Below, one piece after another: positions 13,801-25,022 of a DNA stretch of 64,000 nucleotides. A program made the position numbers and the translations under genes. Under the pieces are notes generated by a model. The model saw only the letters and a list, made by a program, of their open reading frames with translations, was not told the DNA's origin and searched no databases. Source of the DNA: Rhodamnia argentea (taxonomy: Eukaryota; Streptophyta; Magnoliopsida; Myrtales; Myrtaceae); NCBI RefSeq assembly GCF_020921035.1, contig NC_063150.1, forward strand, positions 33,527,826 through 33,591,825, written 5' to 3'. Numbering within the stretch: position 1 is the stretch's first letter; the number at the start of each line of letters is the position of its first letter.

Positions 13801-16612
13801 GAACTTGCTCAAACTAAGAATCCAACTTTAACGTGGAAAATGTTTCAATTTGCTATTCCGGACGTCAAATCACAAGTCAAACTCAGATTTAGAAGTTCAT
13901 TTGGACCCCCTTTTTTTCACGGGCTAAAAGTTGAAACATACAGAATTGACAATTTATCCAGCTAGAACCACCTTTTTCATGTCAATTCGTCTCCTCTTGC
14001 ATTCTGCATGATCATCGGATTTGACCAATTATATGGGGATGATTAAGTGTTCCCTACATGTCTCATTTGCGAAGGGGAGTTCAATTTTTTTCTGTATTTC
14101 ACTGGCTTTTCTTTCCCTAGCTGTCATTTGCGTCCTCAGATCCTGCAGCTGAAAACTTTCTGAAAGTATTGTGTGCCAATAGCCACTGCCGATAGCCTCA
14201 ACTTTAAGATTAAATGAAACCAAAGTCAAAGAAGATGGGTACAATTAATTTGGTGTATCAATTTATGTTGGATGTTGATCAGTGGATTATATGGACTAAG
14301 CTTGTTTGTCCCTGTTAACTTATGATGTACCTAGTCATATTCCTTGGAATAGTTCTTACCCTCATGTTACTGATTTTGTCTTCTTTTTTTGAGTAACTCA
14401 AAGATTAAAGCTGATTCCACAAAAGTAGGCATTGTTGTGGCCGAGGCCCATTTGGTGCGTTTGCGCAAGTGAGGTGGCATGTAACTCTGGTCCTGCGAAA
14501 GCGGAAGCTGTTTAGACTTTTCCCTTTTGGCATGCTGGACTGTGCATTTATTTTCGCCTTCTTCCTTCATCTTCAGTGAGCTCCGCACGATCTTACTTAT
14601 AAAAGAGAAAGCGGGCACACTTGTGGGTTCTGCATGGAATAGGAGTGCAGAAGTGAGGCAGTATCTAATTCCATTATTTCAAGTGGAAGCTAGGCTTTCC
14701 CTTTTGACGTGTTGGGCTCTGCATCCACTTTCACTTATTTACTCATCTTCTGTGAGCTCAGTCTAACAATCGTTCTTATCAAAAAGGGGAAAAGGAAAAT
14801 TGCAAGATTAAAACTTTAGATACTCTTTTCCAATTCTGAACTGTGTTGAGAGACTTGACAATAGCAGTCACATGCTTCTCCACCAAGAGGTTATTGCTTG
14901 CTACAAAAGTATCATGTGTTGGTACGAAAAGGTGATTTGAATTTCACTTCTGTCATCTGATGAACTGATTCACGTTCGAGTAAAATACTGCAGTTCCCTA
15001 GTTGAGCTGAAAGTTACTAGTCACTCATTCTACTGATATTACTCCGTGTCTGCATAAACTACAATTACTGGTGAAGTCTGAAATGACTTTCTCCATGTAT
15101 ACTCCATCCCATATGCAAAGTAAATTTTATTTCAGCAATCTCCTGCTGAGATCATCATGCACATTTGAAACTGATTTATACTTCCTGCAGACAAAGCTAA
15201 TGTTGGAGTCCAAAACTACCTTGCAGGAACAGGTACAAAATAGTCTCTTATTTCTTGGATTTGAATTACATTATATGCTCCCAATAAGTAGCAGTTAATC
15301 GAAGAGCCTTCTGTGTCCATGCTATAACCCGTACTGAAGTATTATGATACTTTTGCCAACAATGGACTGCGTAATTTGTTCCAAAGCCACATATCATAGT
15401 AAAATCTACCAACCTGTCCATAATCCATGCTAATGGGTTCTTAGCAACACTTATACCCATTTGCACCAATATTTCGCCATACAATCTTTGTGCTGCAGCT
15501 GTTCTGTCTCGCATAAATTTTCACATTTCCAGCTGTCCACTACCTGGTATAAACCCACTAAGGACACTGCACGTTACCAGTCAATAATTCATTAATCAGC
15601 AATATTGTTCCTCTTTACCTTAGTTGGACTGGAATTTCCATCACAATATAGATCTTCAGGGGCCTGGTTCCACAAAGCAGGAGCAGAAGAATGTGTATGC
15701 GCACTTTTTAAACCAGCATTGGCAGTTCTAGAATCTGGAGAAATGTGACTTTGGCTTCTTCATTGCCATTTTGTTGTGTTTTTTTCTCAGAGCTTGAATG
15801 AAGTTAGTCTTCAATTAACTTCTCCATTGCTATTATTTTCCTTTGATCCGCTCGTTCAGCTGGCTGGCCTTGATTTCCTAGGGCTCAGAGAAATAGTCAT
15901 TACCAACTTTCAAGAGTGTGTAGACGAGAAAAGGAGTTTGAGAATTTCATCCTAACAATTCTGGGTGTTTAATTTTAATATTTGCTGACGGATTCAACTA
16001 TTCAAGCTAATGGTCCAGCAGGAAGGAGAATAGGCCAGTTCAAACACAATGAACAAGGAAGTAGCTCTGAACTAATAGAATAAGAACAGAGTATGTGTTA
16101 GGAAGGACTGGTATAGAAAGAGAGAGCAAGTTGCATCTACCGTCAATTGAGAAAGCAGCCTGATCAAAGTTTACATGGTGTGCCACTGGCTTTAAAAGTG
16201 GAGTTAAACTAGTAAACTCAGGGAGGGATAAGAATTGAAGCAGGGCTCTTGACAAACCTGCTTTATGTGTTTCTGCATCATGTAAGCCCCGCGGAACACG
16301 AGAAACATGAATTCTGACTAATACTTGTGAATATTCTGAGCTAATCTTCTGAACAGGAAAAGAAGATGAGAGAGGAACGCGAGCTTCTGGAGAAGGAGGT
16401 AAGATGACTCTCGTGGACTTGCTTCACAACAAGGGACCATCATATATATGGTTTTTCAGTATCTATGCAATGACCTTAATACCGTTCATGACTTGCAGAT
16501 TGCTTCCCTTGTGAGCAATGATGATAATGTCAATGAGGTTGCTCTGGGGATCACTGACATAAACACTGCATTTCGTCATCCTCGACAGGCTACTCTCCAC
16601 TTACTCCGGTAG
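1894..16612 (+). CDS. FLC/MAF-like type II (MIKC) MADS-box transcription factor
   Basis: Seven coding exons, joined by me at GT-AG sites with consistent phase: 1894-2078, 4921-4996, 5356-5417, 5505-5595, 15191-15232, 16357-16398, 16499-16612. They give 203 aa, against about 196 for Arabidopsis FLC. The MADS domain is residues 1-61 ([20 protein letters not shown]...), and exon 2 gives the I region with [12 protein letters not shown]. The K domain begins in exon 3 with YPEILQIVQ and continues [20 protein letters not shown], closest to FLC-type K domains. Exons 5 and 6 are 42 nt each, the standard MIKC size. The C terminus ATLHLLR recalls the FLC-type TLPLLN end. FLC proteins repress flowering by binding CArG boxes in FT and SOC1; that role here is inferred. 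The ATG at 1894 starts the conserved MGRRK. Exon 4 is 91 nt, slightly shorter than usual. Introns 1 (2.8 kb) and 4 (9.6 kb) are filled with transposon DNA. Without expression data a pseudogene cannot be excluded, but no coding break is seen. Confidence 0.88.
2780..3660 (-). mobile_element. Degenerate Ty1/copia relic in MADS intron 1
   Basis: Minus-strand frames show a protease-like stretch ([11 protein letters not shown], near 3.35-3.40 kb) and then an integrase stretch at 2796-2978 with FDIWGPSP and [13 protein letters not shown], in the normal copia order. Frameshifts separate the parts. No LTR pair was recognised, so the limits are approximate. It lies antisense to the host gene. Confidence 0.75.
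3990..4224 (+). mobile_element. tRNA-derived SINE with target-site duplication
   Basis: The body (4003-4211) starts with a tRNA-like head. An A-box-like 'tggccgagttgg' near 4016 and a B-box-like 'gggttcaaaactcc' near 4059 are the internal RNA polymerase III promoter elements. It ends in a 17-base poly(A) tail (4195-4211). The flanks are a near-perfect 13-bp direct repeat, 'gtggcgaggttgg' at 3990-4002 and 'gtggcaaggttgg' at 4212-4224, the expected mark of LINE-assisted insertion. Orientation is the same as the host MADS gene. Confidence 0.8.
5057..5210 (+). repeat. 30-bp perfect direct repeat bridging MADS intron 2
   Basis: A 30-base sequence beginning 'acaagtttgctacttcaact' occurs at 5057-5086 and again at 5181-5210, separated by 94 bases, just downstream of exon 2. 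It probably records a local duplication. I see no coding content. Confidence 0.8.
5773..6300 (-). repeat. 3' LTR of the outer copia element
   Basis: This region aligns along its length with 13384-13951. Shared blocks include 'gtgtttcccc/tgcc-t-ctagatt' near 5980 and 13600, a 'tctca-tatctct' block, and 'aaa-cacaagtc' near the distal end. The copies are clearly diverged, which indicates an old insertion. Confidence 0.65.
7958..8061 (-). repeat. 3' LTR of the inner copia element
   Basis: 104 bp, with TG...CA ends on the minus strand. It matches 12224-12339 with scattered substitutions and a roughly 12-bp indel. A polypurine tract (+ strand 'ctccccctcaa' at 8062-8072) abuts it. Confidence 0.85.
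8239..10279 (-). pseudogene. Broken copia pol (integrase, reverse transcriptase, RNase H)
   Basis: Separate minus-strand frames of the inner element. 10058-10279 carries the end of the integrase core ([19 protein letters not shown]). 9415-9720 carries the reverse transcriptase entry region ([19 protein letters not shown]). 8457-9311 is the main reverse transcriptase body, with [27 protein letters not shown], the catalytic YVDN (usual form YVDD) and FLGIEFA. 8239-8430 holds the RNase H start [13 protein letters not shown]. Stops and frameshifts separate the parts, so no working polyprotein can be made. Confidence 0.88.
12224..12339 (-). repeat. 5' LTR of the inner copia element
   Basis: 116 bp, with TG...CA ends on the minus strand, paired with 7958-8061. 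The primer-binding site occupies 12212-12223, immediately downstream on the minus strand. Confidence 0.85.
13384..13951 (-). repeat. 5' LTR of the outer copia element
   Basis: Partner of 5773-6300. On the + strand it starts 'tgttgtgaaataatgc', right after a primer-binding-site-like 'gctctggtagcaa'. The distal limit is approximate. Confidence 0.65.
13952..15190. other. Distal part of MADS intron 4, no gene seen
   Basis: Intronic DNA between the outer copia LTR and exon 5. Two related blocks, about 14517-14620 and 14696-14800, share 'cccttttg', a 'tgctgg/tgttgg...ctgcat' block and 'ctcatcttc-gtgagctc', and look like an old local duplication. The minus-strand frame at 14367-14618 crosses one block but matches no family I know. 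Confidence 0.45.
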
Positions 16613-17794
16613 TGGTGGAAAATGGTTGTGCACTCACTAATAGAATCTAGCTTGACCTGCTGTCATCCACTTGTGGTCGAATGTGTAGAACAGTTATCAT
16701 GCAAGATTAAACCATGTCATCTTTATGGACCTTGTGACCTAGTCGACACACTCTTTGAGTTATAATCTATGGTAGGCATAACGACACAGTAATGTGGACT
16801 ACTGAGAGATTCTCACTGAACTTCATATCAACCAGGACAGTAGGAGTCAGCAGGCGGTCAGCAGAATTGAGAATGGAATTCCCCTTAGTACAGGAGGGTA
16901 CGTGTAAGACATAAATCGACATGCCTTCTTTGAGCGAAAACAGAGTCCAGACTTTTCCGAGTCATAGGTAAGATGGCTTCTATGAGAGGACACCCGAACA
17001 GTGCATTAACGTTACCATCGGATGAAGTAGATTATCCTCATTTGCCCCCAACTAGAACATAATTTCCTCAACAAGCTAAGCTCTCTCTCATGTTAATGTA
17101 CATTGGTCTGAATCTACAATTCTAGTTCTCCCCAAGCTGAATCCGGTATTGCCTTATCTCCATATTCCAACAGAATCTAGCTTGACCTGCTGCCTTCTAC
17201 TATGATCCATCTTGCGATTTATTATCAAATGGCAAGAGGACAAGCCTAGATGATCAAAACGATACCAACCAGAAGCTAAAGAATATATGTACATAGATGG
17301 GTAAGCCAGTGTTGCATGCTTCGGCTTACAAGCACGAATAAACCATGTGGGCGCATCTCATCTAGCAATACACTAGTCAGGCTTTACAAAGTTCTGGGAA
17401 GACCCACGAATTTTTCTTCGGTGGATCTATTCCTTGGTGCATGACATGGTATCATATGTAAGGACATGCTAGCGGTTACCAGTTATATCATGAGACTCAT
17501 GGAAAAAGGAATAAAAAGAGAGGATAATGTTAGCTGCTGAGAGAAATCCAAACCATATCAGTGGGAAAGTGCCATACCTCCAACGATTTATCGGATCCAA
17601 CCGCATCAGACCTCATGCAAAAGCAGATGAGACACACCAAGCATTCGGCCATTCTTTGTCAAATGTAAAGAACCTGCGTTAATTTGATCAGAAGGACAAC
17701 AAGGGTCGAATGCTGCATCAGTGAATGGGACTATTATCGTGCAGAAATGGCCATCCACACTCGATACAAATTATCCAAAGGCAATGGAAAACAT

Positions 17795-17847
<53 letters not shown>

Positions 17848-20091
17848 GAACATCTACATAACATTGAGAAACGAAAGCGCTGGCACATTGTGACAGTTTT
17901 TCATTTCTAAAATCTCAGCTAAAACTAACGTAAAGAATTACATTATAAACACTGACCTATCGAGCGATCGCCACCGTGCCAGTGACGTTGCAAACTTGAT
18001 CGAACGCGCGCATCAAACAATTGTTGCCAAAGACAAGAGCAGGGGCTCATCTTCTTTGGATCGTCCAAGAAATTTCCCTCGTGGATGAATGATCGCATAT
18101 GCTAACGAACGTAACTTCAATCATGAGGTGAGACGGAGCTAGAAAGAGTTTTCTCCAAAAATTCAAATGAAGCAGAGAAACAGAACTACTAAAGTATGAA
18201 CAAGGACGAACGCGCCCGCGCGCGAGAGAGAGATGGACACATTTCAGCGTAAGAAGCTCACTCCGCAGCGTCTGCCGGAGATCACGAGCTTGAGATCGCA
18301 GCAATGGAGGATGAGATGAGGATGAAGATCCTGAAGATGAGCGACTCGGTGTGCCACGGCTCTCTGTCGGCTCCGAAGAAGATTTCATGTCGAACGACGA
18401 GTTGTTTTTTTATTATTATTATTTTATTTAAGGAGGCAAACAAGGGGGCAAAAGGTGAGAAAAGAGCGAGAGATTTCCTTCTAGAGGTGGAAAGTGGGTC
18501 AGGGGCTCGTCGGCACATCATCAGCTGATTCATGCGAAGCTGGCGTCTTCTTTTGCGGGAAACTAGAAAGGAGACAACGTTCGATTCGGTGCCAACCAAA
18601 ATATTCAACAAGCAATATTTATGATTGATGCGATAATAGTGCTAATTACAATATTGGATACAACATAAATTCTTTAAAACTAATACGGAGTAACACATTC
18701 CAACTAATTTTCAAAATAAGGCGTCGACAATACGGCCCTAAGAGAGCCTTTTCCGCAGGAACATCCACAATAGATCTAGTGCGCTTGACAAGATCTCCTC
18801 CTTTAATTGCGGCATCGCTACCCAAAAAATTGTATCAAATTCGAATTAGCGCAGCCTTTCCTTGCAAAATTAAAAAAAAAAAAAGTCATTATCAATTATT
18901 AGGGTTCACCAACTTCTTTTGTTACCTGGTGAGATTGTATGTTCTGATTCGTTGCCACGTGGATCTTCCTCACCGTGCCAACCAAAAATACTAAGTGCTG
19001 GAAATCGACATGAGGCGTCCGCGTGTTATATAAATAATGCAAAAATTTGATGACCAATTACTCTCTTCGGGAGTTCCGCTGACATGCGCGAAACCTCATC
19101 TTTCTAGCTTATGTTGATTATTATTATTTTTTTCCATAACTTATTCCCAATCAATGCAAGTGTTAGTCTTTGGCTAGGTTGACCTCTCCCACGAGTGTTA
19201 AGGTCCGGCGACCGGCTAGAAGAAGAAGGGAAGAAAAGAAAAAGAAAAAGAATGAAAAAAAAATAGCAAAAAATATTATTAAAATTATCCATGTCAATAC
19301 CGAGCACATTACGTAGAATGGTCAGAGTCCTTGTTAGTGATTTGCGGTCAGAATTTATCGGATGAGCTGAATTAATATAAATGTAAACGTTTTAAGACTC
19401 AACCGACAAAAAAAAACTACAATTAAATTGCCAAGATCGTAATAGGCTTAGTCCGACAAAATAAAAATAGGTTTAGGATTTTTATGTTAATTCTCCAGCT
19501 GAAGAATATTCACGGGAGGTTAATTTATCGACCAAAACTTTCTTACAGAATGAAGTAGAAAGACCAAAATAGGACATGACGACGCCACAGACCATTTGTA
19601 TTATTTTTTCTCTTTCGCTACCTTTTTCCCGATATAATCCACTCTCGATCTTCATCAAATCCTTCGAAGGGGTGGGTCGATAAAAGCCAATCCAACCCAA
19701 AGTGAATCTTTCAATCCTCTTTGGCTAATTTTCATGCAATAAAAATCTGTGGTCCATACTCGATCCAAATTCATACCCAACGAAAACCCGACCCGTCCAT
19801 ATTACTATTAGGAAAACTTATACTCAAACCGTGGTGAAATGGCAGAGTGAGTGAGTGAGCAAGAGATAGTGTGAAGAAAGAGTTATAAAGGTGAGTTGGT
19901 TCTAAATAAGTCATCAATCTGTTTAACACCCATATATTTTAGGTTTTAACATTCTAAACACATTTATGACCAATTTACTGAATATAATTAACCCACATAA
20001 CAACTCAGCCATTAAATATGGGTTAAGAAATTTGCCTACGACTTATTTTGACAGGTCTAGTCTTCACAAACCCAATTTTGAACTATTTAGT
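16613..20091. other. Intergenic region downstream of the MADS gene
   Basis: Probable MADS 3' UTR followed by intergenic DNA. A second copy of the words 'agaatctagcttgacctgctg' occurs near 16641 and 17174, suggesting a small duplication. A GC-richer patch at 17.94-18.53 kb contains overlapping frames on both strands (18047-18388 minus, 18304-18528 plus), but I recognise no domain. From about 19.74 kb the sequence repeats motifs seen at the left edge of the window. Confidence 0.45.
17799..17842 (+). repeat. (GA)n microsatellite
   Basis: About 22 uninterrupted GA units in intergenic DNA. The reading frames across it are low-complexity artefacts. Confidence 0.95.
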
Positions 20092-20338
20092 GAAAATAAC
20101 AAATGGTTCCCGAACTTTTACCCAACGTGTGATGTTATCCATGAATTTTTAATTTTTTTAATATGATTCCTGAAATTTAACTTATTGTGAAATATCGTCC
20201 ATGAACATTTAATTTATTCAATCTGGTCACTAAATTGACTATATACTAAAAGTTCAAGAATCATATTAAACAAATTAAAAGTTTGGGGATGACATTATAT
20301 ATTGACCCAAAGTCCATGGACTATTTGTATAATTACCC
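20092..20338. mobile_element. Palindromic MITE-like repeat, copy A
   Basis: The left end 'aaataacaaatggttcccgaac' and right end 'gtccatggactatttgtataatta' are inverted relatives of each other, and the interior is also palindromic ('gaaca/gttc', 'aatatgatt/aatcatatt'). Copies B (26.3 kb) and C (30.1 kb) share the phrases. No coding capacity. Confidence 0.65.
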
Positions 20339-21300
20339 CAACTTTTTATATATACCGCATGCCTGCGATTGTCAGTTGGTGGGCTTTGCCACGGCCCATA
20401 ATCATGGGCCCATCGGGCCCGTCCGGTCTGAAAGGAGAATTCATTGGAGACATGAAGGCCCAAAAGCACGACGCGCCGCCCGAAAACAGCAGCCCTCGCA
20501 AATCAGAGCTTTTATCCTGAAAATTGGGGGCAAAACGATGCTTCGAGCCGCGAAACGCTCGACCAGTCGCCACCCTCCACGCGCCCACACCACAAGTACC
20601 ACCACCTCCCTCCCGCAGAGGATAGGGTCCCACGTCAGCTGGGCCCCACCCCGCCTCAACTCCATCCGAAGCGCGTGCCTCTCCCCCGCGCTCGCCGATC
20701 CATGACGTGTTACCCGCCCTAACCAAGTAACCATCGGTTGCTTATGGATAAAGCATCCCCCAGAATCACACGTCGATAAGATCTCCATCGTCCGATTTGT
20801 TTTTTTGTTTTTTATTTTATTTTCTATCCACTTGATGAATATAAATTGACCCAAAAAAAAAAAAGAATATATAAAATCCAATAATAAAATTTCCAGAAAA
20901 AGAGATAAATAACGGATTATGTTACCGGACTTTTGCCAAATCCTTCTTCCACCAGAAATGATTGTGTCGCCGCGTCCCTTTCCATCCGTGTAGAATTCCA
21001 TTTCTTTATTTTTGTGTGTGTATTTTCCCGAGAAAATGTTGCAGAGCTCTGCGGATTACGACTCAGCCCATTTTGCCGAGAAAATTATTAACTGGAAGTA
21101 AAAGGAAGCTTCTTTCCTTTCTTTTCTCTCCAATCAAACGTAACTGCGCAGATAAAGCGTCTGAGTTTATCCGGTTGCCTCGTTTTTGGCGAAATTCGGG
21201 TGGATTTTATCCGGTTAGGTCGTTCAGCGGATATTTTCTCCGATCAGATTTTCTCGGAGGAGGGGGACCAAAGGAAGAAGGAAGAGCGAAAAAGTCGAAG
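20339..21300 (+). promoter_or_regulatory. GC-rich promoter and 5' UTR region of the small membrane protein gene
   Basis: A GC-rich block at about 20380-20720, then an AT-rich stretch, then a purine-rich leader immediately before the ATG at 21301. Frames across the GC-rich block run on both strands (for example 20346-20726 minus) and show no known motif. The exact transcription start is not visible. Confidence 0.4.
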
Positions 21301-23593
21301 ATGATGAGAAGGCAGGAACAGGACCATCAGTCTCGGGCCTTCTGCGAGCTGTCCGCTCTCGTTCTGAACCTGCTGCGATCGCCCCCGACGCCGATCTCGT
21401 TCTCCGATCAATCCCCGGCGGCGATCTCTGCGGAGGCGGCGGCTTCTTCGTCGTCGTCGTCGTCCAGGAGGTCGGTGGCGCCGGTGGCGCAGATCACGCC
21501 GGCGGGATTCGCCTCGCTGATGCTGGGGATATCGCTGGCTCTGATGCTGTGTGGATCGGTCACTTTCTTCATCGGCTTCATGCTGATGCCGTGGGTGCTC
21601 GGGCTGGTGATGTTCCTGTACGTGGCCGGGATAGTCTCGAGCCTCTCGCTCTTGGGACGGTCGATCCTTTACTACGCCACTGGTCCACCAACGCCGCGAA
21701 AGGAGATTCCGTGTAAGGAATTTCTCCGTCCCTTCTTGAGCTGTTCTGTTTGACTTTGTGTTCCTGTCTCAGGGAACCGCTTTTGGGGTTGAATTTGTCT
21801 CTGGTTCTTAAATTTCACATGGCTGTTGATAGACTTATTGCCTGATGGTCCTATTTGATTTGGTGGTGGCTTGTTTTGATGTTAATGTTAGCTTTGTATG
21901 CGTTCAAGGGCTTGTTCATCAATAAGTCAGTTTTTAGGTTATTCATAGCAAAAAGGAAGGCAGAGGAGCAACTTATGATTAGGAACCTAGTTTACAGCTC
22001 CTTATGTAGTTTCTTCAACGAAATTGAGATAACTTGTCTATGGATTTTTTGGTTCCTAATGCTGCTGTTGACATTTTTTTTTTCTTTTGTTTTTGTGCTC
22101 TGTGTGATCTCTCTGTGAAGAACTTGTACTGATGCGAATCTTGGGTAGTCTATTTCCAGCTGCTTGAATGTGTTGTGCTTGATTGGAAATGAGAAAATTC
22201 GGCAAAAAATTATGTTTTTGTGATATTGTCTGTCCTCTGACATGTTCAATTTCCATATAGTTAGGCACTGCTATAGGTTGCTCTTTTTGACTTCCTTCTA
22301 AATGCGCTCTGTTCAATTTTCATGGTATAAGGACTGAATTTGGCATTGGCTTGTAAATACAAGTTTGGAGTGGTGTGGAATTTGGAAGATGGACATTTTT
22401 TTAGCAAAACATGTTCTTGCTGCCATGATTCATATATCAATGATATTACAAAATCTTGGTTCGGTATGCTTTCTGCACAATAGTTTCTATATTCTTTTCT
22501 TCACTTTTTCACTGATTTGACTTTGCCATCGCTCTTGTGCCAGCAGCAGAATTGCTGCTAGCGCATTTTGAGAAGTAGATTCCTGATGCGACGCCGTAAA
22601 TTCTTTGTTTAATTTGTAACGGGCGCAACTTCTTGGCCCATACAGCAAGAAACTATAAATCATTTACTCAAATGAGAATTACTCCAGAACATTTCTTGTC
22701 ATATATTGATAAACATATGAGGTTCTTTGGAGTCTACATCAGTATTGTATTGTGTTAGGATTAGGGTTCTTCAAGCAACTTCCGGCAGAAGTCAAACCTG
22801 CTTATATGCATCGGGGTTATTGTACCTTGATTTTCTTTTTCATCAAATTCAAGTAGGTAGGAGTTGATTAAAGTTTGAAAGGGGAATAACTAACTGTCAG
22901 GCTTCTAGCCAAAATTTTCAGAATGTCGTGGTTGGCTGCTGTTGGACGTGTTGAAAATGCACTTTCATACGATGGAACCTCAAAGAGAATTCTGAGTTGA
23001 AATCGGCTTGCTTCACCTAATAGAATTGCCAAAAGATTTGGTTTGAGCTGTCCACAGAAATTTGTGCTCTGGTCAGTGATCATTGCCTCTGACTCTGTTT
23101 GCCAAGAATTCAGCTGGCTAGGAGAACTGGGAATATGGACTTTAGCCAAAGGTTTTATTTAAGTGGTCAAGCCAAATATAATCGCTCACAGTTGGTCATT
23201 TGGGCATATTGAGCATGTGAGACAGAGTCCGTCGCCTAAAACAAGTTTCACCGGGGCAAGTTATCACTATTTGTGTTGTGCTCTTTTATTCGACTTTGGA
23301 CATCTCATAATGACTCCACATAGTCTTGTGATGTTTTCTTTTGTTTCTTGCTTTTCTTTCCTTGTACATTTCTGATGTACTTGAATTTTCATTTAACTGG
23401 TACACAAAGTGCTTGACATGTCAGTCAGCTTCATGTTCCGGTGGTAGTAGCTCTTCTTTTCCTTTTCTTGTTCGCATTTTGATCAGTTTCCTGTGTCTGT
23501 GTGATTTAGAAGAGCGCAGCACTAGTCCATGGTTAGTTTTCTAACATGTCCCCTTTTGTGAATTTGAACTGATCAGCATGGAAGCTATTGTGA
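21301..23593 (+). CDS. Small plant transmembrane protein of unknown function, two exons
   Basis: Exon 1 is 21301-21712 and exon 2 is 23577-23593, giving 142 aa. The start is MMRRQEQDHQSRAFCEL. A low-complexity Ala/Ser/Arg stretch (about residues 41-60) follows the conserved-looking LNLLRSPPTPISFSDQSP. Two hydrophobic segments follow, about residues 71-97 (FASLMLGISLALMLCGSVTF...) and 98-120 (PWVLGLVMFLYVAGIVSSLS), so it should be a two-pass membrane protein. Reading through the 'gtaagg' donor at 21713 would give an early stop. Splicing to 'gatcag' at 23576 gives a 17-nt final coding piece ending SWKLL, which fits the WKLL end I recall for plant homologues. Function is unknown. The donor/acceptor choice is inference but keeps the frame. 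Confidence 0.75.
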
Positions 23594-25022
23594 ATGGAAA
23601 GACCGTTGGGAGATGTGCTGAAGGGACAAACTATGTCCCAGAGGATTGAGAGCACAGAACTCGGTTGTTCTTGCAATTACTACAGCTGTTAAGCACCATA
23701 TATAGGGAGATTGAGATTACTGAGCATTTCAAGTATTGAAGCAGAATTGTGGATACCTTTCTCATTGTAGATTTTGCGAATATATTTCGAGATGGCTTTT
23801 GAAGTAGTTAGATTTCGAAATGATGTATTGTTGCAGCTCTTTTTGAGGATTATAATCAACAGTCCAATACCCGCTCTGGATGATAGCTGGGGAGCTGGTG
23901 ATCAGTTCCTTTGTATCTCGCATTTTCAAATTTTTACTCCTACGCCTCCGTGTTTCTGTATTTGTAAATTTTCAGGAGGTCGGCATTTTCGATTATAGTA
24001 CTTTGATCCCTATGTCTTGTCTCTGTAACCTCGCTCTTTCGCCATTTTATTATTTGCTTTGCTGATGATCAGTTCGAATCTCATGATTCCATGGTGACTT
24101 CCATCATGAACTGAGCCTAGGTTAGAACATGCCCGTTTACTGCTGGTTTCTAATGCTGGATAATTTTTGGGTAAAAGAATGTTTCTCAACGTTTTGATTG
24201 TAACAAAAGAACACGTTCCATGTTGATCCGTGTCTGAGATGTCTTCAGATGCAGAATCGTCGTCCTTTGTCCTACCATGTCTTAAGGCATTAAATTCACG
24301 CGTCTGGATTCGGTACAACTGCCGGATTATCTCCAAGTGACAGCTCTTATGGCAGGATTGGCTTCATAGGAAGCTGCCACAATTTAATACGACGCACCGT
24401 TTTATCCTGATCGCCAGCCTCTATCTTGGTTCGGTTGTGCCTGCGAACTTTTCCAAACTGGACATAAGCACGAGTCAATTTTCATTGCGACTTTGGCAGC
24501 ATTTTCATTGTAAAAGTCTGCGATACTGACAACATGGTTATAGATTATAAGCGAAAGCCGAGGATCATTTCAAGTCATTTGGTTTTCTACTCTTCTGGGC
24601 AAATGCCGGCAAATTAATGAATGAAAAGGGTCTCAGTTGGTGGTAAGTTCTAAGCTCGAGGTAGCACCTAATCAGAATCTGACTCTCGTGGAACATTAGA
24701 TAGTCCAAACAAACCAATCACGACTGCAGCACACCCCGTTTGACTTTCAGGTGTACCCTCCGTGATCGACTTATCTGATTTGACCCGCCGCGCTCGGATC
24801 TTGGCTTTTTAAGCGCCCTTGCTTGTTAAGTCTCGAAGAAATGGAAGGAAAATAGATCATATCATCTTTCCTCACTCGGGTACACTTGACTGAACGCAAG
24901 ATGACAAGCTCAACAAAAAGAAATAAGAAATGAAGCGGCACGGAATCACAACATAAGGCTAATCAAAGCGACCATCGCAGGAGAAAAGAATAAGGAAAGA
25001 GTTGACTCTGACTCGTTTCGGA
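23594..25022. other. 3' UTR and intergenic DNA, no gene seen
   Basis: Downstream of the small membrane protein gene on the + strand, and downstream (3' flank) of the first DUF3339 gene on the - strand. A minus frame at 24010-24336 (108 aa) has no recognisable motif and is not supported by any neighbouring exon. The genes are convergent here. Confidence 0.5.

Larger units (their letters stand above)
5773..13951 (-). mobile_element. Outer Ty1/copia retrotransposon (interrupted) in MADS intron 4
   Basis: Antisense to the host gene. Parts in minus-strand order are a 5' LTR (about 13384-13951), a primer-binding-site-like 'gctctggtagca' on + at about 13370-13381, and a gag piece near 12.83-13.20 kb ([19 protein letters not shown]). 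A protease-like LDSESSYHV follows near 12.43 kb, with the usual DSG changed to DSE. Beyond the interruption come a GAG-pre-integrase stretch (WHMRLGHM) near 7.7 kb, an integrase piece near 7.34-7.50 kb ([12 protein letters not shown]), the RNase H tail near 6.4-6.6 kb ([10 protein letters not shown]), and the 3' LTR (5773-6300). Many stops and frameshifts are present. A younger copia element at 7958-12339 splits it. LTR limits are good to roughly 10-20 bases, and I could not confirm a target duplication. Confidence 0.78.

Noticed and set aside
15266..15514. 82-aa minus-strand frame in MADS intron 5
   Set aside because: No family recognised. It begins 34 bases after exon 5 and lies within the spliced intron.
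16835..16920. A possible alternative eighth exon of the MADS gene after 'accag'
   Set aside because: Reading into it gives no motif of the family, whereas the stop at 16610-16612 follows an FLC-like end (TLHLLR).
18047..18611. Overlapping frames on both strands in a GC-richer patch
   Set aside because: Ser-rich and low-complexity translations, no motif and no splice partner. Could be a non-coding transcript but nothing supports it.
20346..21001. Long minus-strand frames across the GC-rich block near 20.4-20.9 kb
   Set aside because: Frames are open on several phases and strands at once, which is typical of GC-rich promoter DNA, and they lack motifs.
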